Under the pieces are notes generated by a model that did not search any database, was not told the origin of the DNA, and saw only the letters and a program-made list of their open reading frames with translations. The position numbers and the translations under genes are program-made. Positions 38,301 through 48,668 of a DNA stretch of 64,000 nt are shown one piece after another. This DNA is from Ooceraea biroi. Taxonomy: Eukaryota > Arthropoda > Insecta > Hymenoptera > Formicidae. The stretch's first letter is position 1. Each line of letters starts with the position of its first letter. The stretch lies in assembly GCF_003672135.1 (NCBI RefSeq), contig NC_039507.1:930001-994000 (forward strand), given 5' to 3'.

Positions 38301-39109
38301 AATGCGACTAGAGAGGCGTAGAGACTTATTCTTCAACAGTATCGAAATGAGATTTCTGTTTTTTGCCTACAGATCTCTTGGGAAGAAATAATAGAGCGCG
38401 GCCGAAAGATAACGCAACGCGTGCCCTTAAATGGGATCGTGTGGTACCCAGGTGGCAGCATGAAGAATTCACGGCTCTTGCACAATATCTGCGTCCTATT
38501 TTTCCACATGCTACCGGCCTATTTTATCGATACAATCCTCTTTTTCTTGGGCTACAAACCTATGTGAGTATCCGCGAGGTCTACATACGTCAAGTATCGC
38601 TTCATGTATTGATCGATTTTATTTACGCATACCCAGTATGTGCCGCGTGCATCGTCGAATACAGAAAGGATTCGAAGTTTTCGAGTATTACGCCAATAAT
38701 CAATGGGACTTTGTCAATACGCACGCTCTCGATGTAAGAGAAAAGCTCAACAGCACGGAATACAAGACCTATCAAATACACGGCACGGATATGGATATAG
38801 ATGCATATTTCGAGGAATGCATCCGAGCCGCTAGAATTTACATATTAAAGGAAATGCCGGAAACCTTGCCGGCTGCTCGCCGACACTTGCGAGTGTAAGT
38901 TTACAAACGAGATTCGGTGGAAATCCGGTTTTACTGATCTCATTGTTACGTTTCTCATTTGTTCTTTTTGTTACAGCATGTACTGGGTAGATGTGTTCAC
39001 GAAGATCTTATTTTTCCTGCTGCTTATATACTTGTTGGCATCCTGGAGTGAAAGTTTCAGAGCACTGCTCGCAAGTGGCTCCAAGTACGTCATGAGAGCA
39101 TTAAAATAA
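35341..39109 (+). CDS. Fatty acyl-CoA reductase FAR-D (8 exons, 517 aa)
   Basis: Alcohol-forming fatty acyl-CoA reductase. Model: join(35341..35559, 36864..37027, 37423..37558, 37629..37828, 37912..38164, 38373..38563, 38637..38894, 38977..39109), all GT-AG and in frame. Rossmann TGGTGFLG at residues 26-33; IVYHGAATVRFDELLKRAV; catalytic Y216-x3-K220 (NTYAFTKALSE); SVVIPVWKDPLPGWTDNING; PTGLLIGAGKGVIRTMY; IVWYPGG; FAR_C domain with FEYYANNQWDFVN; hydrophobic tail LFFLLLIYLLASW. Start is the ATG at 35,341, supported by the acceptor 18 bp upstream. This gene has two more introns in its first half (after R in ATVR and after LEEK) than FAR-B or FAR-C. Poly(A) signals AATAAA at ~39,488 and 39,502 lie in the short gap before convergent RpS3A. 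Confidence 0.93.
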
Positions 39110-39294
39110 CTCGTCACGATTCAATTACACTGGAACCACTATTCTCAATGAGCTCACAAAGATGTCGGCGTCGATGATTCAAGAATCATCCGAACGTTCT
39201 ATTATTTAATCTTGAGGAAATATAACGGTATCAAGTATAGCACGCAGTACATAAGATATATATATATATATGGTATTTTGTAGTGTGCATTATA

Positions 39295-39448
39295 GACTAT
39301 GTTTCCATCGAGGGTTAAAGTCGAGTCGAAGTCGGATTGAGGTGAAACCGCTCTTGCGGTGGAAACAACCAAACTCGAACCTGAACCCTATTAAAGGTCC
39401 GATGGAAACAGATGACCCAACCCGACTCTGACCGATGGAAACATAGTC
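39295..39448. mobile_element. 154-bp MITE between FAR-D and RpS3A
   Basis: GACTATGTTTCCATCG and its mirror CGATGGAAACATAGTC bound the element, with further copies of GATGGAAAC/GGTGGAAAC inside. Confidence 0.7.
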
Positions 39449-39564
39449 ATTCACAACTGTATGCGCACTACATCGGCATAGGAATAGAATAAAGAGGATT
39501 TGAATAAAGAGATGTACAATTTACGCAATTTCCGATTTTATTCTTAAGATTGAAAAATTCAGAA

Positions 39565-41701
39565 TTAAACGGAGTCTTGTACCGGTGGCTCGTAACCCTC
39601 TGGCCTGTCCACTTTGGAACCACTGTCACCGGCTTCCTCGCTCTTATTTCCGCCTCCGTCTCCGTGCAACTCCAGCAACTTGCTGAGCTCGAAACGCGGC
39701 TTCTTCAATACTTTCACCTATCAATTTATGCATTCGTCTCGTTAACGGTTCATTAAGTGATTGCTAGTGCATCACTAATTATTTCCACGACAATCACGTG
39801 ACGTAATTAGGTGTATCAGATGCCATCCGATATGTTCAAATTCACGAGAATATTTTACAAGATTCATCACTTTTTTCAAGTTTTATCTCCTCGATCGTGA
39901 AGCGGTGAAGTTATATAAATGATTTTATATTATCATTCTATGAGCGCATCGAATGGCTTCAATGATCAATTGTACATTTATTTATCCATAATCACTTTAC
40001 TACTTACTTTACGAATGTAAACGTCGTGCAGAGGATAAATGCCCTGCGAGGCCTTCTCGATATCCTTAGCCGTAGCGTCCGGAAGCAATTTACTGACCAC
40101 GCCTTTCAAGTCGGTCTTGGTGACGTCCTCCGTGATGGTTTCGACCATTTTCTGTCGGATTTTTTTCACCTAAATTAAATCATACAAATTATAGATTAGC
40201 ACGAAGGATCAAAACAGAAAAGAAAAATTAATGTTAAATGACCGTACACTTTTGCGAATTTGAATCAGTTAAAAGTAAAATTCTCCATCTAAAAAATTGC
40301 GACCACGTGAATGAACCGTGTGATCACGTGTTCACGAACTCTGGACATCGAGAGCGTTTTTTTAAGCATGTTATGGCGAAAAATGCAACAGATACAATTA
40401 TATAAAAGATAAATAATAATGAAAACTGTTTGAATAAATATATACTCGTGTCTGCACTCAAACGCAAACCAATTGATTTTAATTATACGAAATGTTTTAT
40501 GACATCATGTAGCAGTTCAATTTTGACTACTTGCTTGAACTGCAAGTAGTGTGGTAAGCAACTGCATTGATATATGCAATGTTTCCGGTCATTCAGCCAT
40601 TAAGGAAAGAGCTGAAATGAGCAATGGAATTGCGTACGTGCAGAATAAAATTAGGTGGGTACAGACCTGCGCGTGTTGCGCGTAACACGTCTTTCTGGTA
40701 CTCAGTTGATCCTTGTTCGTGAAACCAATGCAGAAAACTCTGAGCAAGTAGCCATCTGTAGTTTTCACATCCACGTTTGCCTCGATCAGAGTCTGCCACT
40801 TCTTCACCATCGAGCGAAGCTTGTCCGTGGTCAAATCCATTCCATGAAAGTTGGTCAGGACATTACGACCTTGAACATCCTCGGCGATCAGTCTAAATTT
40901 CCGGAACGACCTCTCTGCATCCTGATCGCTTTGCAAATCAGCCAGAGATACTTCAAACACTCTAAACTTTAATCCTTCCGAAGCAATTTCTATAAAATAA
41001 AACGAGTGTGTTATAATATACGCATGCATGTCTACACGGAAAAGATATCCCTCTTTTATAACTTTTAAACATGACAATTAGATTTTAAAAAAAGACAAGA
41101 TTCTTACTTGTTCCCTGAGTCCTGTTGACCAAGGTTTTTCCAACCTGCCGGTTGGCAAACATAGAGGGTGCCTTGACATCATACCAGTCTTTGCGCGTAA
41201 AGGGATCGACGCTGCAATAATACAAATAATAAAATAAAATGAAAAAGTATGATCATATAAAAGAAAACATGGCACTGGATAGCGAGATTGATTTTATCGC
41301 GTTAACTGCCTGCGTGATCACGCATGCTATTACTTGCGTCAATGAACAACAGACATAACCTCTTTATACACGTTGGATCGAACGAAATGTTAACAACGAT
41401 GCTCAGAAGAACGCATGAAATACGTCAGGACTTTTACGTTTACCGCAATTGTGTCAGGTTTGGAAAAGAGAATATTATCATAGAGAATAATCAAAGCGTA
41501 ACACGTACATACGCCGTTGTCGTAAGCACGCGAGTATCCACTATAACCAAAGACATCACGCAAAATGTTAATTCGATAAAAAGTTTCTCACAACTATCGG
41601 ACAATTAGCTACATTTCAAAGATAATATGTTCATCTTACATCTTCTTCTTCACTCCCTTTTTTCCGCCTTTACTGAGACCCTTATTCTTTCCAACAGCCA
41701 T
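39565..41701 (-). CDS. RpS3A: 40S ribosomal protein S3a (eS1), 5 exons, 267 aa
   Basis: Component of the small ribosomal subunit (eS1). Model: complement(join(39565..39717, 40008..40169, 40667..40989, 41108..41211, 41640..41701)), GT-AG and in frame. Diagnostic blocks in order: MAVGKNKGLSKGGKKG, VDPFTRKDWYDVKAPSMF, GKTLVNRTQGTKIASEGL, VFEVSLADLQSD, FHGMDLTTDKLRSMVKKWQT, VKTTDGYLLRVFCIGFT, IEKASQGIYPLHDVYIRK, and the C-terminus RPEGYEPPVQDSV. Length matches the family (264 in human). A minus-strand AATAAA lies about 25 nt past the stop (39,537-39,542). Upstream of the ATG the minus strand has CTCTTTTCGCC, a pyrimidine tract as in ribosomal-protein leaders, just after a possible UTR acceptor (CCGTTGCAG). 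Confidence 0.97.
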
Positions 41702-42407
41702 GATTCCACGTTATAGGCGAAAAGAGAATCCTCTGCAACGGAAATAGCAATCCAACCGATTCAAACCATGTTGTATATTACGTTTAGAACTTCCTCTTCA
41801 AGAGAGAAGTGGAAGGTTTTCAGCGTCATCTTTCGTCGAAAGTGGGAAACAACCTTGCTGCTAAGCGTATAACAAATTTTGGTCTTCTATCGGTAAATAT
41901 TGCACTAAGGCCGGTATTTATGACTCATTTCTATATTAAAATCGTCTTATATATGTTCGTAAGATATTTATTAGCCAATATAGATATCTAAAAGGCATAC
42001 TTAATTAATACTCTGAAAAAATAATTTCATAAAACTAACGTGCAATATGTATATTGCATTATTGATATGTATATATAGATTTTTGAGAACAGTGAAGATT
42101 GTAAAATTATGTCCTGATCTAAGAAGGAATATCGTATTCGCGGATATTATGATTGGAACGAGCGAGTCTCTTTTGTCCATAGTTGCAATCGGACATCACC
42201 AATCACAGCACTCATCGCGCCATCAAGCTTTGGAGAACCAATCGTCCTTTTGGGACTGAAAAATTTTTTTATGTAAAGTATAAGATTCAAGAGGTTGAAT
42301 TATTCCATAAGTTTGTATCTCTTCGTTTTGATTTAGAGACATTTCTAGATTCTCATTAATATGACACTGTTTCAGATTCTGAAAAGAGTACTATAATATC
42401 TATACTA
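41702..42407. other. RpS3A upstream region
   Basis: RpS3A promoter side. CCAAT boxes occur near 42,199 and 42,237. No other gene is recognised before the mariner. Confidence 0.4.
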
Positions 42408-43695
42408 TTGGGTTGTTCGGAAAGTTATTTCGTTTTTTCAAGGAAAAATGAAAGGCGGTTTTTTCATATTTAGAAAAAATTTTATTCAGTGATGTATTGG
42501 CCATTTTGTTCCACTACCTTTCGCCATCTTTCTGGCAACTTTAAGATTCCACGCTCATAGAAGTCCTTCTCCTTATTGACAAAAAATTGAAGCAAGTGAC
42601 TTTTGACGCCTTCATTTGAATCGAAGTTTACATTGTTCAAAGAATTTTGTAGAGACCGGAACAAATGGTAATCGGATGGTGCCAGATCAGGAGAGTATGG
42701 TGGGTGTGGTAGCACATCCCATCCAAGCTGTAAAAGCTTCTGGCGAGTGATCAAACTTGTGTGTGGTCTGGCATTGTCGTGATGGAATACGACACCTTTC
42801 CTATTCGCCAATTCCGGTCGCTTCTGCTTGATGGCAGCATCCAATTCATCCAGCTGACGACAATACACTTTCGAATCAATCGTCTGGTTGCTTGGTAGTA
42901 GCTCGAAAAATGCGATTCCCTTCCAATCCCACCATACAGAAAGCATGATCTTCTTTTGATGAATATCTGCCTTGGATGTCGATTGAGCGGGTTCATCTTG
43001 CCTGCACCATGATCGTTTTCGCTTAACATTGTTGTAAACAATCCATTTTTCATCTCCAGTTATGATTCGCTTCAAAAATGGTTCATTTTCTTCACGTTTC
43101 AACGATGAATCGCACATGGTAATGCGTCGAATCAAGTCAATTTCCTTTAAATTGTGTGGAACCCAAATATCGAGCTTTCAAACGAATCCAAGGCGTTTCA
43201 AATAATCGTAAACGGTCGAATTCGATAAATTTAACTTTTCAGCAATTTCGCGTGTTGTTATGCGACGGTTTGCATCCACCAGAGCCTTTATTTTCTCGTC
43301 ATTAGCTTTAATTGGCCGACCTGAACGTGGTGCATCTTTCAAATCGAAATTTCCAGTACGAAATTTCGAAAACCAATTCTGACACTGACCTTCACTCAAT
43401 ACATCTTCTCCGTACACGGTACACAATTTTTTTCTCACTTGCACTGCATTTTTACCCTTTCGGTAGTAAAAAAGCAAAATATTACGAAAATGCTCACTTT
43501 GATTTTCCATGTTTGATGTGATGCCAAAAAACAATTACTTGACAGATCGCAACACCCTAAGATACTAAATGACGTCTGAAATGTCAGTTGTCAAAATATA
43601 AAACGAATTTGCCGCTTAGAGTAAGGTTAAGTATCGAGGAACGCGACTAACGACATCGCTTTGTGAAAAACGAAATTACTTTCCGAACAACCCAA
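42408..43695 (-). mobile_element. Full-length mariner transposon (1,288 bp)
   Basis: Inverted ends TTGGGTTGTTCGGAAAGTTA at the left and ...TTTCCGAACAACCCAA at the right, directly flanked by TA on both sides. Length and layout are those of a complete mariner. The single transposase gene runs on the minus strand. Both ends are well preserved, suggesting recent arrival. Confidence 0.95.
42482..43510 (-). pseudogene. Mariner transposase with one in-frame stop
   Basis: DD34D mariner transposase. From MENQSEHFRN at 43,510 the frame covers the N-terminal helix-turn-helix region (CQNWFSKFRTGNFDLKDAPR; ITTREIAEKLNLSNSTVYDY), then meets a single TGA at 43,178-43,180 after KRLGFV and continues in the same frame with KLDIWVPHNLKEID. 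Catalytic blocks follow: RIITGDEKWIVYNN (first D), VVFHHDNARPHT (second D) and PPYSPDLAPSDYHLF (third D), ending NGQYITE. Total ~342 codons, the usual length. Only the one nonsense codon inactivates it, so its product could still be made by readthrough but not otherwise. Confidence 0.93.
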
Positions 43696-43790
43696 TAAAT
43701 AGAGATAAAGAAAGAGTTAGCAAAAACATCTATGTTCCTCAGCGATAGCTGATAATCTGCAATTTATTATTAATTAACCATTAAATATTT

Positions 43791-45094
43791 TCAAGGAGTT
43801 AAAATAGGCTTCGAGAACGCGCTGTACGCACGCATAATTTTCAGTGTCTTATAGCTTTCCAATATCCAAGGTAACATTTCAGGTTTTGTTTGTTTCTTAC
43901 TACACGTTTAACGTCCAAATCCAAATCATCCGAGTACTTGTTTACATCAACATACATGACCTATAATCGAAATTCGAACGATCAGGAACGATCTTAGGAT
44001 TACGTATATGTATATGCGGTGTTATAATACAAGCACTATAAAAGTTCAGAAATTTTGTAATTTTTCCCTTTCGCTTTTATTAACGCGATTACATTTTAAT
44101 CTTTTGTTATTTTCAGTTGCAATGCTCCTTCGAGATTTCAGAGAAAAGAAAAGAGAATAAATACAATAATAAATAATGATAATAATACATGTAATATACA
44201 TATTACTCACCAAAGCTTGTTCTTGAAGCCTATTTTAACTCCTTGAATACTGAAGAGAACTTACACTCTAATTAAATATTTTATTTTCATGTTCTGTAGA
44301 TGTCTAAGTTAGTTAAATTGCACAAATATCAAGGCTTAATTGATTTACTGTAACCCAACAATTTCAATAAATAAAATTAATTGAGTAGATTAAATTTACT
44401 CAGAACTATATAGTACTTTAAAATGAAAATATTAAATTTTACGATGCAATCAGAGAATTTGGAGCGCTTGGAAAAAAGATTTTCTCGTACACGCCATCAT
44501 ATTTAAAATTTAGTTTTCAATTTTGCAAGGTTTACCTTAAAATAGCGCTGCCTTTAGTGAAGTTTTTATAAAGAAACGTGCGTCGAATTATTGAAAACCT
44601 GAAGCTTTAAGATGCTTTTGTAAATATCTTTCTACGACTATTTTTCGCAAAGATACGTGAGTTTAAGTTTGATTCTTTTTTGCACTCATTTTAAGTAATC
44701 CTTTACTTTGGTGAGTAATGTATATTACATGTATTATTATTATTATTGTATTTATTCTCTTTTCTTTTCTCTGAAATCTCGAATTGCAACTGAAAATAAC
44801 AAAAGATTAAAATGTAACTATCGGCGTTAATAAAAGCGAAAGGGAAAAATTACAAAATAATTTCTGAACTTTAGTGCTTGTATTATAACACCGCATATAT
44901 GTACATGTATGTAGTCCTAAGATCGTTCCTGATCGTTCGAATTTCGATTATAGGTCATGTATGTTGATGTAAACAAGTACTCGGATGATTTGGATTTGGA
45001 CGTTAAACGTGTAGTAAGAAACAAACAAAAACTGAATGTTACCTTGGATATTGGAAAGCTATAAGACACTGAAAATTATGCGTGCGTACAGCGC
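43791..45094. repeat. 1.3-kb structure with ~390-bp inverted arms
   Basis: Arm 1 (43,819-44,215) and arm 2 (44,706-45,094) are near-identical inverted copies, separated by ~490 bp. Arm 1 alone is bounded by a shorter inverted repeat (TCAAGGAGTTAAAATAGGCT at 43,791 and its mirror ending at 44,246). The simplest reading is a MITE in arm 1 plus a second, inverted copy of its interior. No protein-coding frame is present. Confidence 0.75.
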
Positions 45095-45323
45095 GTACAT
45101 GTGCAAATTAAATGTTAAATGTGCGATCTGATTTTCCGTTACTTAAATTATACTTAATACTTTGCCATTGGAACGTATCAGAATATCAATGACCTGAAAT
45201 GGAAACGATAATTCAATTTCTGTATATTAGTTTCTTGTAGTTGCATTTGTTTAATAATGTATAATTATTATATTAATTATTATGTTTATTCCAAGAGAAT
45301 TCCAACGTATATAATGAATTGGC

Positions 45324-45359
45324 GGCCCTTACAAGGGCCTGGTAGCCCTTAAAAGGGCC
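45324..45359 (-). ncRNA. Two tandem histone-type 3' stem-loops
   Basis: Two 16-nt hairpins in tandem. Read on the minus strand they are GGCCCTTTTAAGGGCT (45,344-45,359) and GGCCCTTGTAAGGGCC (45,324-45,339): six-bp stem, four-nt loop, as in replication-dependent histone mRNA 3' ends. They lie ~190-230 nt past the stop of the 408-codon ORF; no histone gene is visible beside them. A minus-strand AATAAA is at 45,285-45,290. They are not identical to canonical loops, so function is uncertain. Confidence 0.4.
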
Positions 45360-45550
45360 AGTTTTTGCTGCAATTATAATAAAGTGTAATTTATCGAAGT
45401 AGAGAGATATAGTACTTTAGAGTACAAAGAGCAGTATAATAGCATTTTTTCTTCTGGTACACCGATAAAATAAATCACGAATAGTGTTGCCCAAACAATT
45501 TATGAAAACTAATATATGTAGATTATAATAAATATATTTAAAAAAAGCGA

Positions 45551-46777
45551 TTACGGCCGTGCTTGTTGCTGCGGAGGTTCTAAAAGCTGTTGAACATAGT
45601 TCGACAATGGTGAAGAAGGAGCAGAAAAGTTTTTACCCAACGACACGAAATCCTCTGTTACAAAATAGTCGCCCTCTTGGTTGTCACATACATCCACGAA
45701 GTAGTTAAACAAATCCTTTGTGATAAATTGGTGACATTCTTTTGGCGAAATAGCAGTGATACGTGTCTCTACACGGTTTTTCAAATCTTCTATGTTAATG
45801 AAATTCTCTTCCAACTCAGCTTTCAGTTTTGGATATAAAAAGCGGCAAGCAGACAAATCAGGTGAAAACCACGGAAGAGGAAGCAATATTATTTTCTCGT
45901 TTGCCAAAGTCTGACGCACGTTCGGGGTACGCAAAAGAGGTGTATCATCGTGGAGAAGATACCAGCTTTTTCCCTGATGATATCTGATGCTGTCTTCTTT
46001 AGAGATATCCTGACTCACCTGTTCCAATAATTTCGAATACTCCGCGTTTAATTCGCGTTTTTGAACAAACTTTTTCAGAATGATACCGTAACTATCAAAA
46101 AAGACAACGACCATTGTATCATCTTGGTCTTTTAACTTCACTTCCGATCCTTCAAACCGCATTTTTTTTGCTGTAGATGGTCCTGATTCTTCTATGTCCT
46201 CTTTATTTTTTATGTAGTCCAAGTATATTTCATCACAGGCTACGATGAGTGCTTTGTCCAAGCCTTCTTTTTCAAACTTGTTTTTCATATCTTGACAGAA
46301 TTTCTTACGCTCGTATTTATCATCGTTTGATAATTTTTGCGGTATAATTCGAGAAAAAGCTACTTGTTTATATAAATCGAAGTGTAGCATAGGACGTAAA
46401 CTGTCTTGCTTCCATGCTTCCAACTTCTTTAGAGTAAGTTGTGGATCCTTTGCCAACTCCTCATGCGTCTCAATAACACCCCGAAGCTCCTCTGAATTTC
46501 GCTTTACACTGTCTGAAACCGATTTTACGTCTTTACCGTTTCCTTGTAGCGTCTTATGCCAAAACATAACTTCAGCCCTGGATAACTCCCTTTTGTACAC
46601 TTTAAACAAATATGGGAATATTTTCTCGTAAATGTACACCTTCTCATCACTTTCTGGGCCGGGTGGTACGACGGTCGTAAGAAATTTGACAGTGCTTGCG
46701 TATTCGTCTATCCTCTCACTGCTTGCCTCACTCATTATAGCGGCGCAAAAGTACCGTTCACTTCGAGAGCTAACCAA
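45551..46777 (-). CDS. Candidate domesticated mariner-like transposase (408 aa, intronless)
   Basis: Intact single-exon ORF. Residues ~1-215 are not recognised (charged, helical; SRAEVMFWHKTLQG, CDEIYLDYIKNKED; KKMRFEG basic patch). Residues ~220-372 match the second half of a mariner catalytic domain: MVVVFFDSYGIILKKFV, SWYLLHDDTPLLRT (catalytic D277), LPLPWFSPDLSACRFLY, LKNRVETRITAISPKECHQF, DNQEGDYF. D277 is kept, but the third catalytic Asp expected in SPDLAPSDY is R312, at the correct DD34D spacing. The first catalytic block (TGDEKW) and the HTH domain are absent. An open frame of this length with dead chemistry fits host use of the fold, as known for SETMAR-like fusions. Start: M1, or M15 (MSEASSE). 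No flanking mariner ends were found. It could also be a recently dead, unusual transposon protein. Confidence 0.6.
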   Translation of the reverse strand: MVSSRSERYFCAAIMSEASSERIDEYASTVKFLTTVVPPGPESDEKVYIYEKIFPYLFKVYKRELSRAEVMFWHKTLQGNGKDVKSVSDSVKRNSEELRGVIETHEELAKDPQLTLKKLEAWKQDSLRPMLHFDLYKQVAFSRIIPQKLSNDDKYERKKFCQDMKNKFEKEGLDKALIVACDEIYLDYIKNKEDIEESGPSTAKKMRFEGSEVKLKDQDDTMVVVFFDSYGIILKKFVQKRELNAEYSKLLEQVSQDISKEDSIRYHQGKSWYLLHDDTPLLRTPNVRQTLANEKIILLPLPWFSPDLSACRFLYPKLKAELEENFINIEDLKNRVETRITAISPKECHQFITKDLFNYFVDVCDNQEGDYFVTEDFVSLGKNFSAPSSPLSNYVQQLLEPPQQQARP

Positions 46778-46811
46778 CGAACGTTCATGGAAATGGAATG
46801 CTTTGAATCAG

Positions 46812-46980
46812 AGATGCCAGATTCCGCTAGCGCTGGTCGTATTTCGTAGCATGTGGAGGGGATTTTCGGGACGTTTCAAGTGGTCCCGAGCGCACACGAC
46901 ACGACACGTAGAGCTTGTGTGTGTCATCCCCTCCACATCTACCAAATACGACCAGCGTCAGCGGCCGAAATCTGGCATCT
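46812..46980. repeat. 169-bp hairpin at the 5' side of the 408-codon ORF
   Basis: AGATGCCAGATTCCGCTAGC at the left is mirrored by ATCTGGCATCT at the right, with CTGGTCGTATTTCG / AATACGACCAG and ATGTGGAGGGGAT / ATCCCCTCCACAT in register. The left end is 35 bp upstream of the ORF start, so it occupies the expected promoter or 5'-UTR position. Confidence 0.65.
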
Positions 46981-47342
46981 TTGAATATTATCATATATAA
47001 TCATACGATGTCTTACTTCTCACCTTTACCATGAGATGTTTACAACAACAATTCGGTTCGGTCATGCTTCATCAGAAAATAACAGCTTCTAAGTAGAAAG
47101 ACTAATACTTACAAAGTCACAGAACTATTTAATGTCACAAATACCTGTTATACAAATAAAAGACAATCACTAACACTAAAAGAATCACTAAAAGAATGCG
47201 AGATATAGCATTAATGAATAACTTCTTATTACAATTTTATCATATTAAATTTATTATGTTTACATGTATTGTTTTTAATATAAAAATATCCGTGACGTGT
47301 CCGCTCAGTCCCGTGATTTTTCATCAGTATCAGTGCTAATAT

Positions 47343-48194
47343 ACAGGGTGGCCCACATAACTCTTAACAGCTGAATATTTCGGAAACTATTTGTCAAATC
47401 AAAAAGTTGTTCATAAGAAAGTTTTATGTATTCGAGGGGCCTTTCTAACTTCATAATTTCAAACGGGACCCCCTATAAAATGTTAGATGGTTGGGTTCTA
47501 CGGGTAAAAACAAGTAAATTTCGTTAAAAACATTTTTTTGTCAGATGTTTCTGTTACAAGATATGACGGTGTAAAGTTTCGAAGCTACACGAAATCAAAA
47601 TCACAACACACTGTTTGTTTATTATGTTCAATTTATTAAATGTTCAAAATGTCCGCCATGGACTTGTAAACATGTATTTATTCGAAGCAACAAATTACTC
47701 CTAACATTTTTTAACATTCCGGAAGTCACTGAAGCGCAAGCGTCGCGTATCCTTTGCTTCACTCTGCGTTTGAATAGTAACTTACAACTGACAAGATTTT
47801 CATGAATAGTTAAATTGACCTCAATGAATGTATGAATGTTTATGTTTATGTTTGAATCACCGACGAAAGACAAGGATACGCGACGCTCACATTTCCTGTA
47901 GCTTCGAAACTTTACACCGTCATATCTTTTAACAGAAACATCTGACAAAAAAATGTTTTCAACAAAATTTACTTTTTTTACCTGTAGAACCCAACCATCT
48001 AACATTTTATAGGGAGTCCCGTTTGAAATTGTGAAGTTACCCCCTGCCCCCCTTAAGGGGGGCAGGGGATAACTTCATATTTATGTAGTTAAAAAGGCCT
48101 CTCGAATACATAAAACTTTCTCATAAACAACTTTTTGATTTGACAAATAGTTTCCGAAATATTCAGCTGTTAAGAGTTATGTGGGCCACCCTGT
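47343..48194. mobile_element. Internally deleted mariner/Tc1-type element with ~200-bp inverted ends
   Basis: Ends ACAGGGTGGCCCACATAACT and its mirror ending GGGCCACCCTGT, flanked by TA. The inverted arms extend for more than 200 bp on each side. The interior keeps a transposase C-terminal piece on the minus strand (47,628 to ~47,790): RVKQRIRDACASVTSGMLKN, then RINTCLQVHGGHFEHLIN. The remainder of the protein is gone. A near-perfect CCCTGCCCCCCTTAAGG palindrome (48,042-48,070) interrupts the right arm. Confidence 0.8.
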
Positions 48195-48652
48195 ATATAT
48201 CATTCTTTTGTTTTTAAATGCACATGTTCATACATGTCTGGCGTAGTATCGTATTCGGATCTTTCAGTGTCAGATCAATATTCGTGGATTGTTTATTGCA
48301 AACGATATTTTCGTTTCTTCACGGACGCGCAGTCAGTTTGCCTGTAGATCATTTCAAGCCAAGATCACTTTTTTGGAGTCAAGTCGTAGATTTGGATGCA
48401 TGGACCTAAGAATCCGATTCTTAGGTCCATATTTGGATGCAAATAGAATATTATATTCATTGTATTCTCAATTTTACAATAAAATTACGTTTAATATTTT
48501 CTTAACAAAAAAATTGTGCCGTACTCAATATGTAAATATCTTCAATTTTAAATCAGTAAATTACAAAGAATAACATGAAATATTTTTGTTGGATTGAAAT
48601 AAATTATGTATTATGTAACAATATAGATAATTCGACGTAAGATTCATATGGT
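48195..48652. other. Non-coding stretch
   Basis: Contains a 29-bp palindrome near 48,400-48,430 (TGGACCTAAGAATC mirrored by GATTCTTAGGTCCA). No gene recognised. Confidence 0.4.
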
Positions 48653-48668
48653 GGCCCTGAAAAGGGCC
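48653..48668 (-). ncRNA. Canonical histone mRNA 3' stem-loop without a visible histone gene
   Basis: On the minus strand GGCCCTTTTCAGGGCC: six-bp GGCCCT/AGGGCC stem and TTTC loop, the classical histone 3' processing signal. The 320 bp upstream on that strand (48,669-48,990) do not encode any histone C-terminus that could be recognised. Confidence 0.55.

Noticed and set aside
39718..41639. snoRNAs inside RpS3A introns (known for the vertebrate gene)
   Set aside because: No convincing paired C and D boxes with flanking stems were seen in any intron.
46632..47000. 122-codon plus-strand frame opposite the 408-codon ORF
   Set aside because: Shadow of the minus-strand ORF and the adjacent hairpin; no similarity.
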